DNA of 64,000 bases from Streptomyces caelestis (GCF_014205255.1 NZ_JACHNE010000001.1:6758001-6822000); one strand, 5' to 3'; counted from the stretch's first letter, positions 26,819 to 34,990 are shown. The notes: generated from the sequence alone by a model not told the origin. A program made the numbers and translations.

Positions 26819-28000
26819 TTACGGAGTGCTTCGGCCCCCGGCGCACAGTGCGTGGTCGATCAGGGCGCTGGCCGCGTTCTCCTGCTCCATTATGTGCTGC
26901 ACGGTGTCGCCGCGCGCCTCGGACATGGAGACCACGGCGCTTCGCCTGCCGTCGTCGGTGACGCCGTTGAGGGTGATGTAGCCGCCGTCCCCTCCCTCGT
27001 GGCTCCAGTAGGTTCCTCCGCAGCTCAGAGGGCGTTCGACTAGCCCGAGACCGTATCGGCCGCCGGGCCACAGCTCTTGGACCTCCGCGCTCACGGGGAC
27101 GGTCTGCTTCATCTTGGCCAGCTGCCGTGCCGGTAGCAGGCGGCCGTCGAGCAGCGCGCGGAAGAAGCGGTTCTCGTCCCGCGTGGTCGTGACCCACGAA
27201 AGGTTCTCGTAGGCCACCGGTATCTGGTCGGTGACGTCCACCCGGGAGCCGGGGCCGAAGAGCTGGTAGGCCTGGGCGTGGGGCCGGGGCAGGGTGGGCG
27301 AGGTGTCCATCCACCGGGTCTGGTCGAGGCCGAGCGGGCGCAGGATGCGGTCTTCGATCTCCTGGTGGGCGGGGTGCCCGGTGGCCTTCTGGATGATCAT
27401 GCCGAGCAGGACGTAGCCGGTGTTGGAATACGCCCAGCCCTCGCCGGGCGGGAAGTCCGGCGCGTGGGCCATGGCGCGGGCAACCAGCTGCTCGGGGCTG
27501 TAGACGTCGTGGCGCTGCTGGTAGTACTCCTCCGGCGTGGTGTATCCGGGCAGGTCGTCGTGGATGCCGCTGGTGTGCTGGAGCAGTTGGCGGACGGCGA
27601 TCCGGCTGCCGTCGTTGCCGTTGCCCTGCACCACTTCGGGCAGCCAGTGGTCGACCGTGTCGTCCAGGGACAGCCTGCCCTCGGTCTCCAGTTGGAGGAC
27701 CACGGTGGCGACCAGCGTCTTGGATGTGCTGGCCATGCGGAAGTAGCCGTCGGAAGAAACCGGGCGGCCGGTGTTCACGTCGGCGGTGCCGCTGATGGCG
27801 ACCGACTGCCGACCGTCAGGCGCGATGACGCGGGCCTGCACACCGCTGATACCGAGGGCGTGGATCGCCTCTGTGTCCCGACTTAACTGCTTCACGGGGG
27901 AGGGACCAGCGGGCTGGGCGCCGTCGATGGCTACCCCGGCGGCGAGCAGCATAGCGACACCGAGTGACACGGCGAGGTGCTTTCGCAGAGTCCAAGTCAT
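26819..28000 (-). CDS. Secreted class C beta-lactamase/DD-peptidase-like serine hydrolase (TTA codon)
   Basis: A 393-residue protein with a signal peptide (residues 1-30, LAVSLGVAMLLAAG). It has the penicillin-binding-protein/class C motifs: SxxK as STSK (nucleophile Ser near residue 92), YxN as YSNTGY, and the third-box HEGGDGG in place of KTG. PGEGWAYSNTGYVLLGMII is typical of the R61 D-Ala-D-Ala carboxypeptidase/esterase EstB group. It probably acts on peptidoglycan peptides or esters outside the cell; resistance is not implied. Codon 39 (27884-27886) is TTA, so translation may need bldA tRNA. It lies within the insertion and opposite in orientation to the exonuclease. Confidence 0.88.
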   Translation of the reverse strand: MTWTLRKHLAVSLGVAMLLAAGVAIDGAQPAGPSPVKQLSRDTEAIHALGISGVQARVIAPDGRQSVAISGTADVNTGRPVSSDGYFRMASTSKTLVATVVLQLETEGRLSLDDTVDHWLPEVVQGNGNDGSRIAVRQLLQHTSGIHDDLPGYTTPEEYYQQRHDVYSPEQLVARAMAHAPDFPPGEGWAYSNTGYVLLGMIIQKATGHPAHQEIEDRILRPLGLDQTRWMDTSPTLPRPHAQAYQLFGPGSRVDVTDQIPVAYENLSWVTTTRDENRFFRALLDGRLLPARQLAKMKQTVPVSAEVQELWPGGRYGLGLVERPLSCGGTYWSHEGGDGGYITLNGVTDDGRRSAVVSMSEARGDTVQHIMEQENAASALIDHALCAGGRSTP

Positions 28001-28079
28001 GGCTGAACGCTAGATTCGCCCCCAACGGGACGCGATCCGGCACACCCCATGATCGGAAGGGGGATATCCCCCCAGTGCG

Positions 28080-28220
28080 GCTCGTCACCAGTCTGGTGTC
28101 GAACTGCCGGGCGCCCTCGACGGCCAGGCTTCCGCCCGCGAGCGCGGCCGACCCGGTGGGCGACCCAAGGTCGTCGACGACGACATGGCCGTCTACGCCC
28201 GCAGCCTGCGTCCGACCCGC
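28080..28220 (+). pseudogene. C-terminal remnant of a serine recombinase (resolvase/invertase)
   Basis: In the frame through the ATG at 28185, the segment SARERGRPGGRPKVVDDDM followed by AVYARSL matches the basic region and helix-turn-helix entrance of resolvase/invertase recombinases (typically ARARGRxGGRPxVLDDDxxAxAR). The catalytic Ser domain is absent and the downstream helix-turn-helix ends abruptly at the junction with the exonuclease fragment. It is the only mobility-gene trace in the insertion. Confidence 0.65.
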
Positions 28221-28301
28221 ATTCTCCTGCCCCGGCAGCCGTCAGTCGACGAACTGCGTGGTCGATGTCGGAGCGTGCGGCAGCGCGTAACTGCTCCACG
28301 A

Positions 28302-28406
28302 CACGCGCAGTGGGCGGCGGACTTCCAGAGCTTCCTGCGCGGCAAGGGCGACGCGACGGCCTTGGTGGACGGGGCATGGCCGCTGCGGGAGCTGGCGGAC
28401 GCGTAG
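28302..28406 (+). pseudogene. C-terminal remnant of the interrupted exonuclease
   Basis: The frame reads HAQWAADFQSFLRGKG, continues through a VDGAWPLRELADA ending and stops at 28406. This is the end expected for the Streptomyces exonuclease whose first 102 residues lie at 25621-25926, and it aligns with the end of the intact paralogue (AAEQAASLQQYLRRTSN to ESAWPV). No start codon or ribosome site of its own is seen. The two fragments lack the ExoII and ExoIII part of the protein. Confidence 0.75.
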
Positions 28407-28444
28407 GCCGCGCCCGCCCGTCACAAGGCCCGACGCTTCCCCCG

Positions 28445-28933
28445 TCACGCCGGTGCGCGTGCCGCGATGCGTTCGATGCGGGGCTGGGCCGGTCGCTCGT
28501 GGTCGGCGTCCGAGACGAGGAGCGAGCGGTCGAGCCGGGCCGCGTTGAAGTACAGCAAGCTGAACGGCAGGACTGTGCCAGGCACACGGCGCGGGCCGGC
28601 CGTTCGGCGGTCTCGGGGTCGCTGAAGCCCACGTAGCGGGCCGCGAGCATCGCCCTGACGGCGTCCAGGCCCACCCGCCGGTCCCCGGAGACGAGCACGA
28701 GGACGTGGCGTGTGGTGCGGCGGTCCACCTTGACCCGCAGCGCGATGCACTTCGCGGCCTCGCAGGCCGGACGCCCGGGCCAACGCGCGCACGGCTTCGG
28801 TGGCGCCTTCGGGATCGTGGTCGATGAGGCGGTAATCGACGGAGGGCGAGTCGAGCAGGTGGATCAGGTGGTCGTACGTGCCGTGTCGGCTGGTGTCGTG
28901 CGGGCTGGGGTCGAGGTGGGTGCCGTCGGGCAT
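28445..28933 (-). pseudogene. Frameshifted YbaK/ProX-type aminoacyl-tRNA deacylase
   Basis: The start (HGTYDHLIHLLDSPSVDYRL, then IDHDPEGATEAVRAL) and end (YFNAARLDRSLLVSDADH, then RIERIAAR) are in one frame. The family core AAKCIALRVKVDRRTTRHVL, followed by VLVSGDRRVGLDAVRAMLA and YVGFSDPETAE, is in another. A first frameshift lies near 28770-28790 and a second near 28580-28600, where two extra bases precede CCTGGCACAGTC. About 20 codons normally found between PFS and YFNAARLDRS are also missing. Intact relatives hydrolyse mischarged tRNAs or bind fatty-acyl cargo. The gene is dead as written. Its ATG at 28933 still has AAGGAG upstream, inside the end of the neighbouring transporter gene. 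Confidence 0.85.
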
Positions 28934-29886
28934 GTGGACTCCTTGTCGGAGGAGTGCGACAAGGGAGGCAGGGGGCCGGGTGTGCTTCGGTGCGCGCGTT
29001 CCACCGCCTGCCCCCAGTACGTACCGGCCACCATCAGGGCCGCCCCGAGGCCGGTGAGGGGCGTGAGGTGTTCGCCGGCGAGGGTGATGCCCACCGCGAC
29101 GGCCCAGACCGGCTCGGTGCCCAGCAACAGGCTGGCCCGGCTGGCGGAGGTGCGCTGCACGGCCCAGGTCTGCGCCAGGAAGGCGAACACACTGCAGAAC
29201 AGGGCCAGATAGACCAACTGGGCCCAGGTCGCCGGGTCCGTGCGGACCAGCGTCGGCAGGTCATGGGCGGCGACCGGCACGAACAGGACCGTGCCGACCA
29301 GGGTCTGCACCGTCGTCAGGTGCAGGGGTCGGATCGCCCGCCCGGTCGTGAAGCGGCCGACCAGCGCGACATGCACGGCCCGGATCAGCGCGGCGCCGAG
29401 CATCAGCAGGTCGCCGAGGCGTGGCGCGTGGAAGCCGTTGCCGGACATCAACAGCCCGACGGCCAGGACGCACACACTGGTCGCGGCGAAGAAGGAAGGA
29501 GGCAGCGCGCCACGGCGGCCGCCGCGGTCGAGGAGCGGGGTGAGGACGATGGTCAGACTGATGATGAGTCCGGCGTTGGCGGCGCTGGTGTGGGCGACGC
29601 CGTACGTCTCCACGACCAGGACCGCGGCCTGGGTCAGCCCCAGGGGCACACCGGCCCGCAGCTCCTCACGCGTCCAGCGGCGCGACCCGCGCCGTCGGGC
29701 GGCGACCACGCCGAGGCAGGCGAGCGCGGAGAGGGCGTAGCGGGCGAACAGCACCAGCAGGACGGGGAGCGCGGCAGTGGCCGTCTGGGCGGACAGATAA
29801 CTGGAACCCCAGACGAGCGCGACAAGGAGGAGTACCGCATCGGTACGGCGTACGTCGGACACCCGCCTACGGTGCACCGGAGCCAT
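28864..29886 (-). CDS. EamA/DMT-family transporter
   Basis: A 340-residue membrane protein with two EamA repeats, about ten hydrophobic helices in all (VLLLVALVWGSSYLSAQ at the start, MVAGTYWGQAVERA at the end of helix ten). Family members export metabolites or amino acids. The last 30 or so residues (after LPPLSH) are a non-conserved Ser/Thr/Pro tail that reads 70 bases into the YbaK pseudogene in another frame, so the ancestral stop was probably nearer 28950. The ATG at 29886 is used; a GTG at 29862 (VSDVRRTD) is an alternative. It is divergent from a LysR gene across 68 bases with a LysR-type box, suggesting regulation by it. Confidence 0.88.
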   Translation of the reverse strand: MAPVHRRRVSDVRRTDAVLLLVALVWGSSYLSAQTATAALPVLLVLFARYALSALACLGVVAARRRGSRRWTREELRAGVPLGLTQAAVLVVETYGVAHTSAANAGLIISLTIVLTPLLDRGGRRGALPPSFFAATSVCVLAVGLLMSGNGFHAPRLGDLLMLGAALIRAVHVALVGRFTTGRAIRPLHLTTVQTLVGTVLFVPVAAHDLPTLVRTDPATWAQLVYLALFCSVFAFLAQTWAVQRTSASRASLLLGTEPVWAVAVGITLAGEHLTPLTGLGAALMVAGTYWGQAVERAHRSTPGPLPPLSHSSDKESTCPTAPTSTPARTTPADTARTTT

Positions 29887-29908
29887 CCGTGAAGCCCAGT
29901 ACCAGTCT

Positions 29909-29925
29909 CTAAAACGATCATTTAG
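29909..29925. promoter_or_regulatory. LysR-type operator between the EamA and LysR genes
   Basis: CTAAAACGATCATTTAG has perfect CTAAA/TTTAG arms and satisfies the T-N11-A pattern of LysR boxes. It lies 30 bases before the LysR start and 23 bases before the EamA start, in an A/T-rich pocket. Confidence 0.6.
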
Positions 29926-29954
29926 CGGCTCTACATCGTCCCTACACTGAGGCG

Positions 29955-30860
29955 ATGGACGAACGTCAGCTGCGGATCCTGCGGGAGCTCGGCGAACTGG
30001 GCAGCGTCACGGCGGTCGCCGAGGCGCTGCTGGTGACGCCGTCGGCGATCTCCCAGCAACTGCGGCTGCTGCAGCGCGCGATCCCGGTGCCGCTCACCGA
30101 GCGCCAGGGACGACGACTCGTGCTCACCGACGCCGGGCAGGCGCTGGCGGGCGCGGCCGTGGAGGTGGAGACGGCGCTGGCACGCGCACGGCACACCGTC
30201 GAGGAGTTCGTCGGACGGCCCGACGGCGAGGTGTCGGTGGCGGCGTTCCACAGCGCGGGCGCCGCGTTCTTCCCGCCGCTGCTGCGCGCGCTGGCCGGTC
30301 CGGGCAAACCGGTGCCGAGGCTGTCCGACGAGGACGTACCGCAGGAGGACTTCCCCCGGCTCACACGGGAGTACGACGTCGTCCTGGCCCACCGCCTGGA
30401 CCACGCCCCGCCATGGCCGGACACGGTGGCCACGACGACGCTGCTGCGGGAGCCGCTGGACGTGGCCATGCCCGCCGACCACCCCCTGGCCGCCAAGCGC
30501 CGCGTCACCCCGCGCGATGTGGCCGACGAGCCGTGGATCACCGTGCACGAGGGGTTCCCGGTCCTGGCGACGATCGAGGCCATCGCCGCCGCGGCGGGCC
30601 GCAGGCTCCATCTCGCCCATCGCATCAACGAGTTCTCGGTGGTCGCCGAGGTCGTGGCGGCCGGGGGCGGTATCGCCCTGATGCCGCGCTGGACCATGCG
30701 CCCGCATCCGGCGCTCGTGCTCCGGCCGCTCAGCGGAGCGCAGGCACGCCGGCACATCGACGCCCTCTACCGCCCCGAGCGCACGGCCCGCACAGCGGTC
30801 CGCACGGTCCTCACGGAACTACGCCGAGCCGCCCAGGGCATCCAGGGCAGCAGCGCATAG
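29955..30860 (+). CDS. LysR-family transcriptional regulator
   Basis: A 301-residue protein. The N-terminal helix-turn-helix (ELGSVTAVAEALLVTPSAIS) and a shorter-than-usual effector domain (VSVAAFHSAGAAFFPPLL, then EPLDVAMPADHPLA) place it in the ArgP/LysG-like LysR group that often controls a divergent exporter. The target is probably the adjacent EamA gene. The ATG at 29955 follows GAGG. The C-terminal 30 residues are Arg/Thr-rich and not recognisably conserved. The convergent kinase gene ends 19 bases after its stop. Confidence 0.9.
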   Translation: MDERQLRILRELGELGSVTAVAEALLVTPSAISQQLRLLQRAIPVPLTERQGRRLVLTDAGQALAGAAVEVETALARARHTVEEFVGRPDGEVSVAAFHSAGAAFFPPLLRALAGPGKPVPRLSDEDVPQEDFPRLTREYDVVLAHRLDHAPPWPDTVATTTLLREPLDVAMPADHPLAAKRRVTPRDVADEPWITVHEGFPVLATIEAIAAAAGRRLHLAHRINEFSVVAEVVAAGGGIALMPRWTMRPHPALVLRPLSGAQARRHIDALYRPERTARTAVRTVLTELRRAAQGIQGSSA

Positions 30861-30878
30861 CCCTCGAACCACAGCCGC

Positions 30879-31742
30879 TCAAAACGGATACCACCGCACC
30901 GTCTCGTCCCCCTCCCGCAGCGAAGCCACCCGCCGCCGAAACTCCGCCAGCGCCTTCGGATTACTCGGCGCATGCTGCGCCACCCACGCACAACTGGCCG
31001 TCTCCCGGGCCCCACGCAACACCGAACACCCCTCCCACTCCCGCACATCCCAGCCGTACGCCTCGGTGAAGGAGTCGTACGCCTCGTCCGGGAGCCCATA
31101 GCGGTCGTGGGAAAGCGCCATGACCACCAGATCGTGCTCGCGCAGGTCGGCCGAGAAGGTCTCCAGGTCCACGAGAACGGGACCATCGGGGCCGACATGG
31201 ACGTTCCGAGGAAGCGCGTCCCCGTGAATGGGCCCCGGCGTCAAACGGGGCGTCAGCCCACCCGCCTGCGCCGCGAACCCGTCCCGCCGCTCCCGCAGAT
31301 ACGCCGCGTCCGCGGGATCGATCGCGTCCCCCGCGAGCCGCAGCCAACGCTCCACGCCACCCAGCAGATCACGGCGCGGCAGAGCGAAGGAGGGCGCGGG
31401 CAGGGCGTGCACGCCCCGGAGCAGTTCGGCCACATCCCGCGGCTCGGCGGGCCGTACGGCATCGGGCAGCCGGTGCCACACCGTCACCGGGTGCCCGTCG
31501 GCCAGCAGGGGCTCGGGCCCGGCCGCCCGTACCGCCGGTACACCCGCCTCGGCGAGCCACAGCGCGATGTCCAGTTCGCGCCGCGCCCGGTCGAGGAGTT
31601 CGGCGTCGCGGCCCACCTTGACGACCAGCTCACCGGCGGCGAACACCGCGTTCTCGCCCAGTGCGAGCAATCGTGCCCCGCGGGCCGCACCGGGCAGTAC
31701 TCCCGCCGCGGCCAGTACGTCCCGAGCCCGTTCCTCGTCCAT
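30879..31742 (-). CDS. APH-family small-molecule phosphotransferase
   Basis: A 287-residue kinase-fold protein of the aminoglycoside phosphotransferase/choline kinase superfamily. The catalytic loop is intact (GPIHGDALPRNV, with Asp and Asn), and the metal-binding Asp is in VLVDLETFSADLREHDLV. The small lobe carries GELVVKVGRDAELLDRARRE with the ATP Lys. The substrate is not predictable; resistance is only one possibility in this family. The ATG at 31742 (MDEERARDVLAAAG) fits. It contrasts with the degenerate homologue at 9647-10678. It is divergent from the sugar ABC operon. Confidence 0.85.
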   Translation of the reverse strand: MDEERARDVLAAAGVLPGAARGARLLALGENAVFAAGELVVKVGRDAELLDRARRELDIALWLAEAGVPAVRAAGPEPLLADGHPVTVWHRLPDAVRPAEPRDVAELLRGVHALPAPSFALPRRDLLGGVERWLRLAGDAIDPADAAYLRERRDGFAAQAGGLTPRLTPGPIHGDALPRNVHVGPDGPVLVDLETFSADLREHDLVVMALSHDRYGLPDEAYDSFTEAYGWDVREWEGCSVLRGARETASCAWVAQHAPSNPKALAEFRRRVASLREGDETVRWYPF

Positions 31743-31902
31743 CGTCCGCCTCCGTCGTCCACGTCTTCCGCCGTCGGGTTCCGGCCATCCGCCGGTCAGT
31801 GTCGCATCGGCACAGGTGGGGCGGCATGCGCGGTGTCTTGACGAGGCAGACCGCCTTCACGAGCATGACCTGGCCGGCCGAGCCGTCAAAGGGGCTGATT
31901 CC

Positions 31903-32847
31903 GTGACATTGGTGACCGAGGCTTCGCCATCGAGGAGACCGGCCGGCCGCGGGCCCGGCGGGGCCCGGCCCCGGCGGGTCGTCGACCACGGCGCATGGTT
32001 CCTGGTGCTGCCCGCCCTGCTCCCCATCCTCGTCCTCAGCGTCGGCCCGCTGCTGTACGGGATCCTGCTGGCCTTCACCGACGCCCAGTCGGGCCGCACC
32101 GAGCCCACCCAGTGGATCGGTGCCCTCAACTTCCGGGACCTGCTGCACGACACGCTGTTCTGGGAGTCGTTCCGGATCGGGCTGGTGTGGGCGCTCGGAG
32201 TGACCGTGCCGCAGTTCCTGCTCGCGCTGGGCCTCGCCCTGCTGCTCAACCAGGACCTGCGGCTGCGCTGGCTGGCCCGTGCCCTGGCGATCATCCCCTG
32301 GGCGATGCCCGAGGTCGTCGTCGGCATCATGTGGCGGCTCGTCTACAACCCGGACGCGGGCATCCTCAACGAGGCCCTGCGCGACCTGGGCCTCGGCGGC
32401 GGCCGGGACTGGCTCAGCGGGCTGGCCACCGCGCTGCCCGCCGTGATCCTCGTCGGCGTCTGGGCGGGCATGCCCCAGACGACGATCGCGCTGCTCGCCG
32501 GACTCCAGAACACCCCGCGCGAACTGCACGAGGCGGCGGCGGTCGACGGCGCGAGCGCCTGGCGCCGCTTCCGCACGGTCACCTGGCCCGCCCTCAGACC
32601 CATCGCCCTGGCCATCACCGCACTCAACCTGATCTGGAACTTCAACTCCTTCGCCCTGGTCTACGTCCTCACCAGCGGCGGCCCGGGCGGCCGGACCCGT
32701 CTGCCCATGCTCTTCGCCTACGAAGAGGCCTTCCGCTACGGGCAGTTCGGTTACGCGGCGGCGATGGGCTGCGTGATGGTGGCCGTGATCTCGATCGCCC
32801 TGGCCGTCTTCCTCGCCGGCCGCCTCAGGGGAGGTGACAACGCGTGA
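31903..32847 (+). CDS. Sugar ABC transporter permease 1 (MalF/UgpA type)
   Basis: A 314-residue inner-membrane protein with six predicted helices and the EAA loop HEAAAVDGASAWRRFRTVTWP that contacts the ATPase. A short basic N-terminus precedes FLVLPALLPILVLSVGPLLY. The GTG at 31903 follows AAAGGGG at 8 bases. It is first in a three-gene operon: the second permease overlaps by GTGA at 32844 and the binding-protein gene follows with a 1-base overlap. It imports an unidentified sugar or oligosaccharide with its partners. Confidence 0.92.
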   Translation: MTLVTEASPSRRPAGRGPGGARPRRVVDHGAWFLVLPALLPILVLSVGPLLYGILLAFTDAQSGRTEPTQWIGALNFRDLLHDTLFWESFRIGLVWALGVTVPQFLLALGLALLLNQDLRLRWLARALAIIPWAMPEVVVGIMWRLVYNPDAGILNEALRDLGLGGGRDWLSGLATALPAVILVGVWAGMPQTTIALLAGLQNTPRELHEAAAVDGASAWRRFRTVTWPALRPIALAITALNLIWNFNSFALVYVLTSGGPGGRTRLPMLFAYEEAFRYGQFGYAAAMGCVMVAVISIALAVFLAGRLRGGDNA

Positions 32848-33677
32848 GGACCAGCACCCCGGCCCGCGTCGGCCAGTACACCGCGCTGCTCGCGTATCTC
32901 GCCTTCCTCGCCTTCCCGTTCCTCTGGCTGGTCTCCACCGCGTTCAAGCCGCCGCGCGAACTGGGCAGCCTGCATCCGACGTGGATCCCCGAGGACCCCA
33001 CCCTCGCCAACTTCCGGCAGGCCTTCGACGAACAGCCGCTGCTGCACGCCGCCCTCAACTCCCTGCTCGCCGCGCTCGCGGCGGCGGTCGTCGCCGTGCT
33101 GATCGCGACGCCGATGGCCTACGTCGTGGCCCGGCGCCGCAGCCGGCTCGCGAAGGCGGTGACGGGCTGGGTGGTGGTCAGCCAGGCGTTCCCGTTCGTG
33201 CTGCTGATCATCCCGCTGTTCCTCGTGCTGAAGAACCTCCGCCTGGTCAACTCCGTGCCAGGGCTGGTGCTGGTGTACGTGGTGTGGGCGCTGCCGTTCG
33301 CGCTGTGGATGCTCGCCGGGTACGTACGGGCCGTACCCCCCGAACTGGAGGAGGCCGCCGCGGTCGACGGGGCGGGCCGGTTGCGGACGCTGGTGTCGGT
33401 GACGGCGCCGCTGCTCGCGCCGGGCATCGTGGCGACCGGGCTGTTCGCGTTCATCACCGCGTGGAACGAGTTCTTCTTCGCGCTCGTGCTGCTCAAAACA
33501 CCGGAGAAACAGACCCTTCCCGTGGTGCTCACCCACTTCATCGGCGCCGAGGGCGTCGCCGACCTGGGCCCGCTCGCGGCGGCCGCGTTCCTCGCGACGC
33601 TGCCCTCGCTGGTCGTCTTCGCGATCATCCAGCGGCGGATCACGGGCGGCATGCTCACCGGGGCGGTGAAGAGCTGA
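32844..33677 (+). CDS. Sugar ABC transporter permease 2 (MalG type)
   Basis: A 277-residue permease with six helices; LLAYLAFLAFPFLWLVSTAFKP at the start is the MalG-type first helix, and the EAA loop is LEEAAAVDGAGRLRTLVSVTAP. AWNEFFFALVLLK is the family hallmark near the fifth helix. The GTG start overlaps the stop of permease 1, so the two are translationally coupled and form the heterodimeric channel. Carbohydrate import is established for the family; the sugar is unknown. Confidence 0.93.
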   Translation: MRTSTPARVGQYTALLAYLAFLAFPFLWLVSTAFKPPRELGSLHPTWIPEDPTLANFRQAFDEQPLLHAALNSLLAALAAAVVAVLIATPMAYVVARRRSRLAKAVTGWVVVSQAFPFVLLIIPLFLVLKNLRLVNSVPGLVLVYVVWALPFALWMLAGYVRAVPPELEEAAAVDGAGRLRTLVSVTAPLLAPGIVATGLFAFITAWNEFFFALVLLKTPEKQTLPVVLTHFIGAEGVADLGPLAAAAFLATLPSLVVFAIIQRRITGGMLTGAVKS

Positions 33678-34951
33678 TGCATGCACGCCTGCTGGCCCTC
33701 GTCCTCCTGCTGCTCCTCGCCGGCTGCTCCTCCGGCGGCACACGCGACAACGGCCGGATCACCCTGCGCTTCCAGTCCCTGGCCTGGCAGGAGGAGTCGG
33801 TCGAGGCCAACAAGGAACTGGTCAAGGAGTGGAACGCCACCCACCCGGGCGTCCGGGTCGAGTACGTCCAGGGCAGCTGGGACAGCGTCCACGACCAGCT
33901 CCTCACCGCCTTCGAGGGAGGCGAGGCACCCGACATCATCCACGACGCCTCCGACGACCTCGCCGACTTCGCCTACGGCGGCTACCTCGCCGACCTCACC
34001 CATCTGCTGCCCGCCCGGCTGAAGTCGGACATCCCGCGGCGCAGCTGGGAGACCACCACCTTCGGCGACGGCGTCTACGGCGTGCCGTTCCTCCAGGAAC
34101 CGCGCGTCCTGATCGCCAACGCCAAGTGGCTCAAGCGGTCCGGAGTACGGATCCCGACCCCGGAGAAGCCGTGGAGCTGGGCCGAGTTCCGCCGGATCAC
34201 CGAACAGCTCAGCGGCCGGGGGAAGTACGGCATCGCCTGGCCCCTGAAGGAACCGGTCTCCGCCACGCTCAACCTCTCCCTGTCGACGGGCGGACAGCTC
34301 TTCCACCGCGGGGCCGACGGCAAGGTGACGGTCCGGTTCGAGGCGGCCGACCAGGTGGTGCCGCGCACCATCCACGCCCAGGCCGGCACCGACCGCAGTG
34401 CCTCGCCCACGACCCTGGGCAGCGGCGGCTCCGACACCCTGCCCGGCTTCTTCGGCGGCAGATACGCGATGGTCCCGCTCGGCTTCTCCTACCGCCAGCA
34501 GATCGTGCAACAGGCCCCGAAGGGCTTCGACTGGCAGGTGCTGCCCGCCCCGGCCGGCGCCGGGGGACTCACCCAGGGCGTCAGCCCCCAGACGCTGTCC
34601 GTCGCGGAGGACTCCCCGCACAAGAAGGAGGCAGCCGCCTTCATCGACTTCCTGCTGAGCCCGCGGAACATGGTGCGCCTCGCCCTCGGCGACTGGATGC
34701 TGCCGACCGGCAACCGGGCGTTGAACGACCCGGCGCTGCGCACACCCGAGCACGGCTGGGCCGCGGGCACCGCGCTCGCCGCCCACCTGCGCCCGGCGCC
34801 CGCACAGACCGTACGGGGCTACCCCGAGTGGAAGGACAAGGTGGCGACCCCCGCCCTCCAGGAGTACTACAGCGGCGCCATCGGCATCCGCGAGCTGCGG
34901 GAACGCCTGGAGGAGGACGGCAACCTGGTGCTGGCGCGCTACCAGCGCTGA
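33677..34951 (+). CDS. Sugar-binding lipoprotein of the ABC transporter
   Basis: A 424-residue extracellular binding protein. The signal peptide ends in the lipobox LLAGC with the lipid-modified Cys at residue 17. The mature part has MalE-like features: WNATHPGVRVEYVQGSWDS, FEGGEAPDIIHDASDDLADF, and GVYGVPFLQEPRVLIANAKW. The ATG at 33677 overlaps the preceding stop (TGATG). No ATPase gene follows; Streptomyces carbohydrate importers of this type commonly share the ATPase MsiK encoded elsewhere. No sugar-hydrolase gene lies next to it to suggest the substrate. Confidence 0.92.
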   Translation: MHARLLALVLLLLLAGCSSGGTRDNGRITLRFQSLAWQEESVEANKELVKEWNATHPGVRVEYVQGSWDSVHDQLLTAFEGGEAPDIIHDASDDLADFAYGGYLADLTHLLPARLKSDIPRRSWETTTFGDGVYGVPFLQEPRVLIANAKWLKRSGVRIPTPEKPWSWAEFRRITEQLSGRGKYGIAWPLKEPVSATLNLSLSTGGQLFHRGADGKVTVRFEAADQVVPRTIHAQAGTDRSASPTTLGSGGSDTLPGFFGGRYAMVPLGFSYRQQIVQQAPKGFDWQVLPAPAGAGGLTQGVSPQTLSVAEDSPHKKEAAAFIDFLLSPRNMVRLALGDWMLPTGNRALNDPALRTPEHGWAAGTALAAHLRPAPAQTVRGYPEWKDKVATPALQEYYSGAIGIRELRERLEEDGNLVLARYQR

Positions 34952-34990
34952 ACCCGGCGAAATCCCGGGTGCGTCTCACCGGCAGCGAGT

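Larger units (their letters stand above)
25927..28301. mobile_element. About 2.4 kb insertion or island within the exonuclease gene
   Basis: The segment separates the two halves of a host exonuclease gene. It contains an intact exonuclease paralogue, a minus-strand secreted serine hydrolase and, at its right edge, the C-terminal DNA-binding segment of a serine recombinase. Codon use is less extreme in G+C than in neighbours, with TAT, TTG, CTT, ATA and TTA codons. Boundaries are inferred from where the host protein similarity stops (25926) and resumes (about 28302); I see no terminal inverted repeats or obvious target duplication. The middle third of the host gene is gone, so insertion was accompanied by deletion or recombination. 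Confidence 0.65.

Noticed and set aside
25927..28301. A defence island made of exonuclease and serine hydrolase
   Set aside because: No known defence-system effector pair is present; the two genes are oppositely oriented and the hydrolase is exported.
30879..31742. Aminoglycoside resistance gene
   Set aside because: The fold and motifs fit the whole APH superfamily; nothing in the sequence shows drug specificity.
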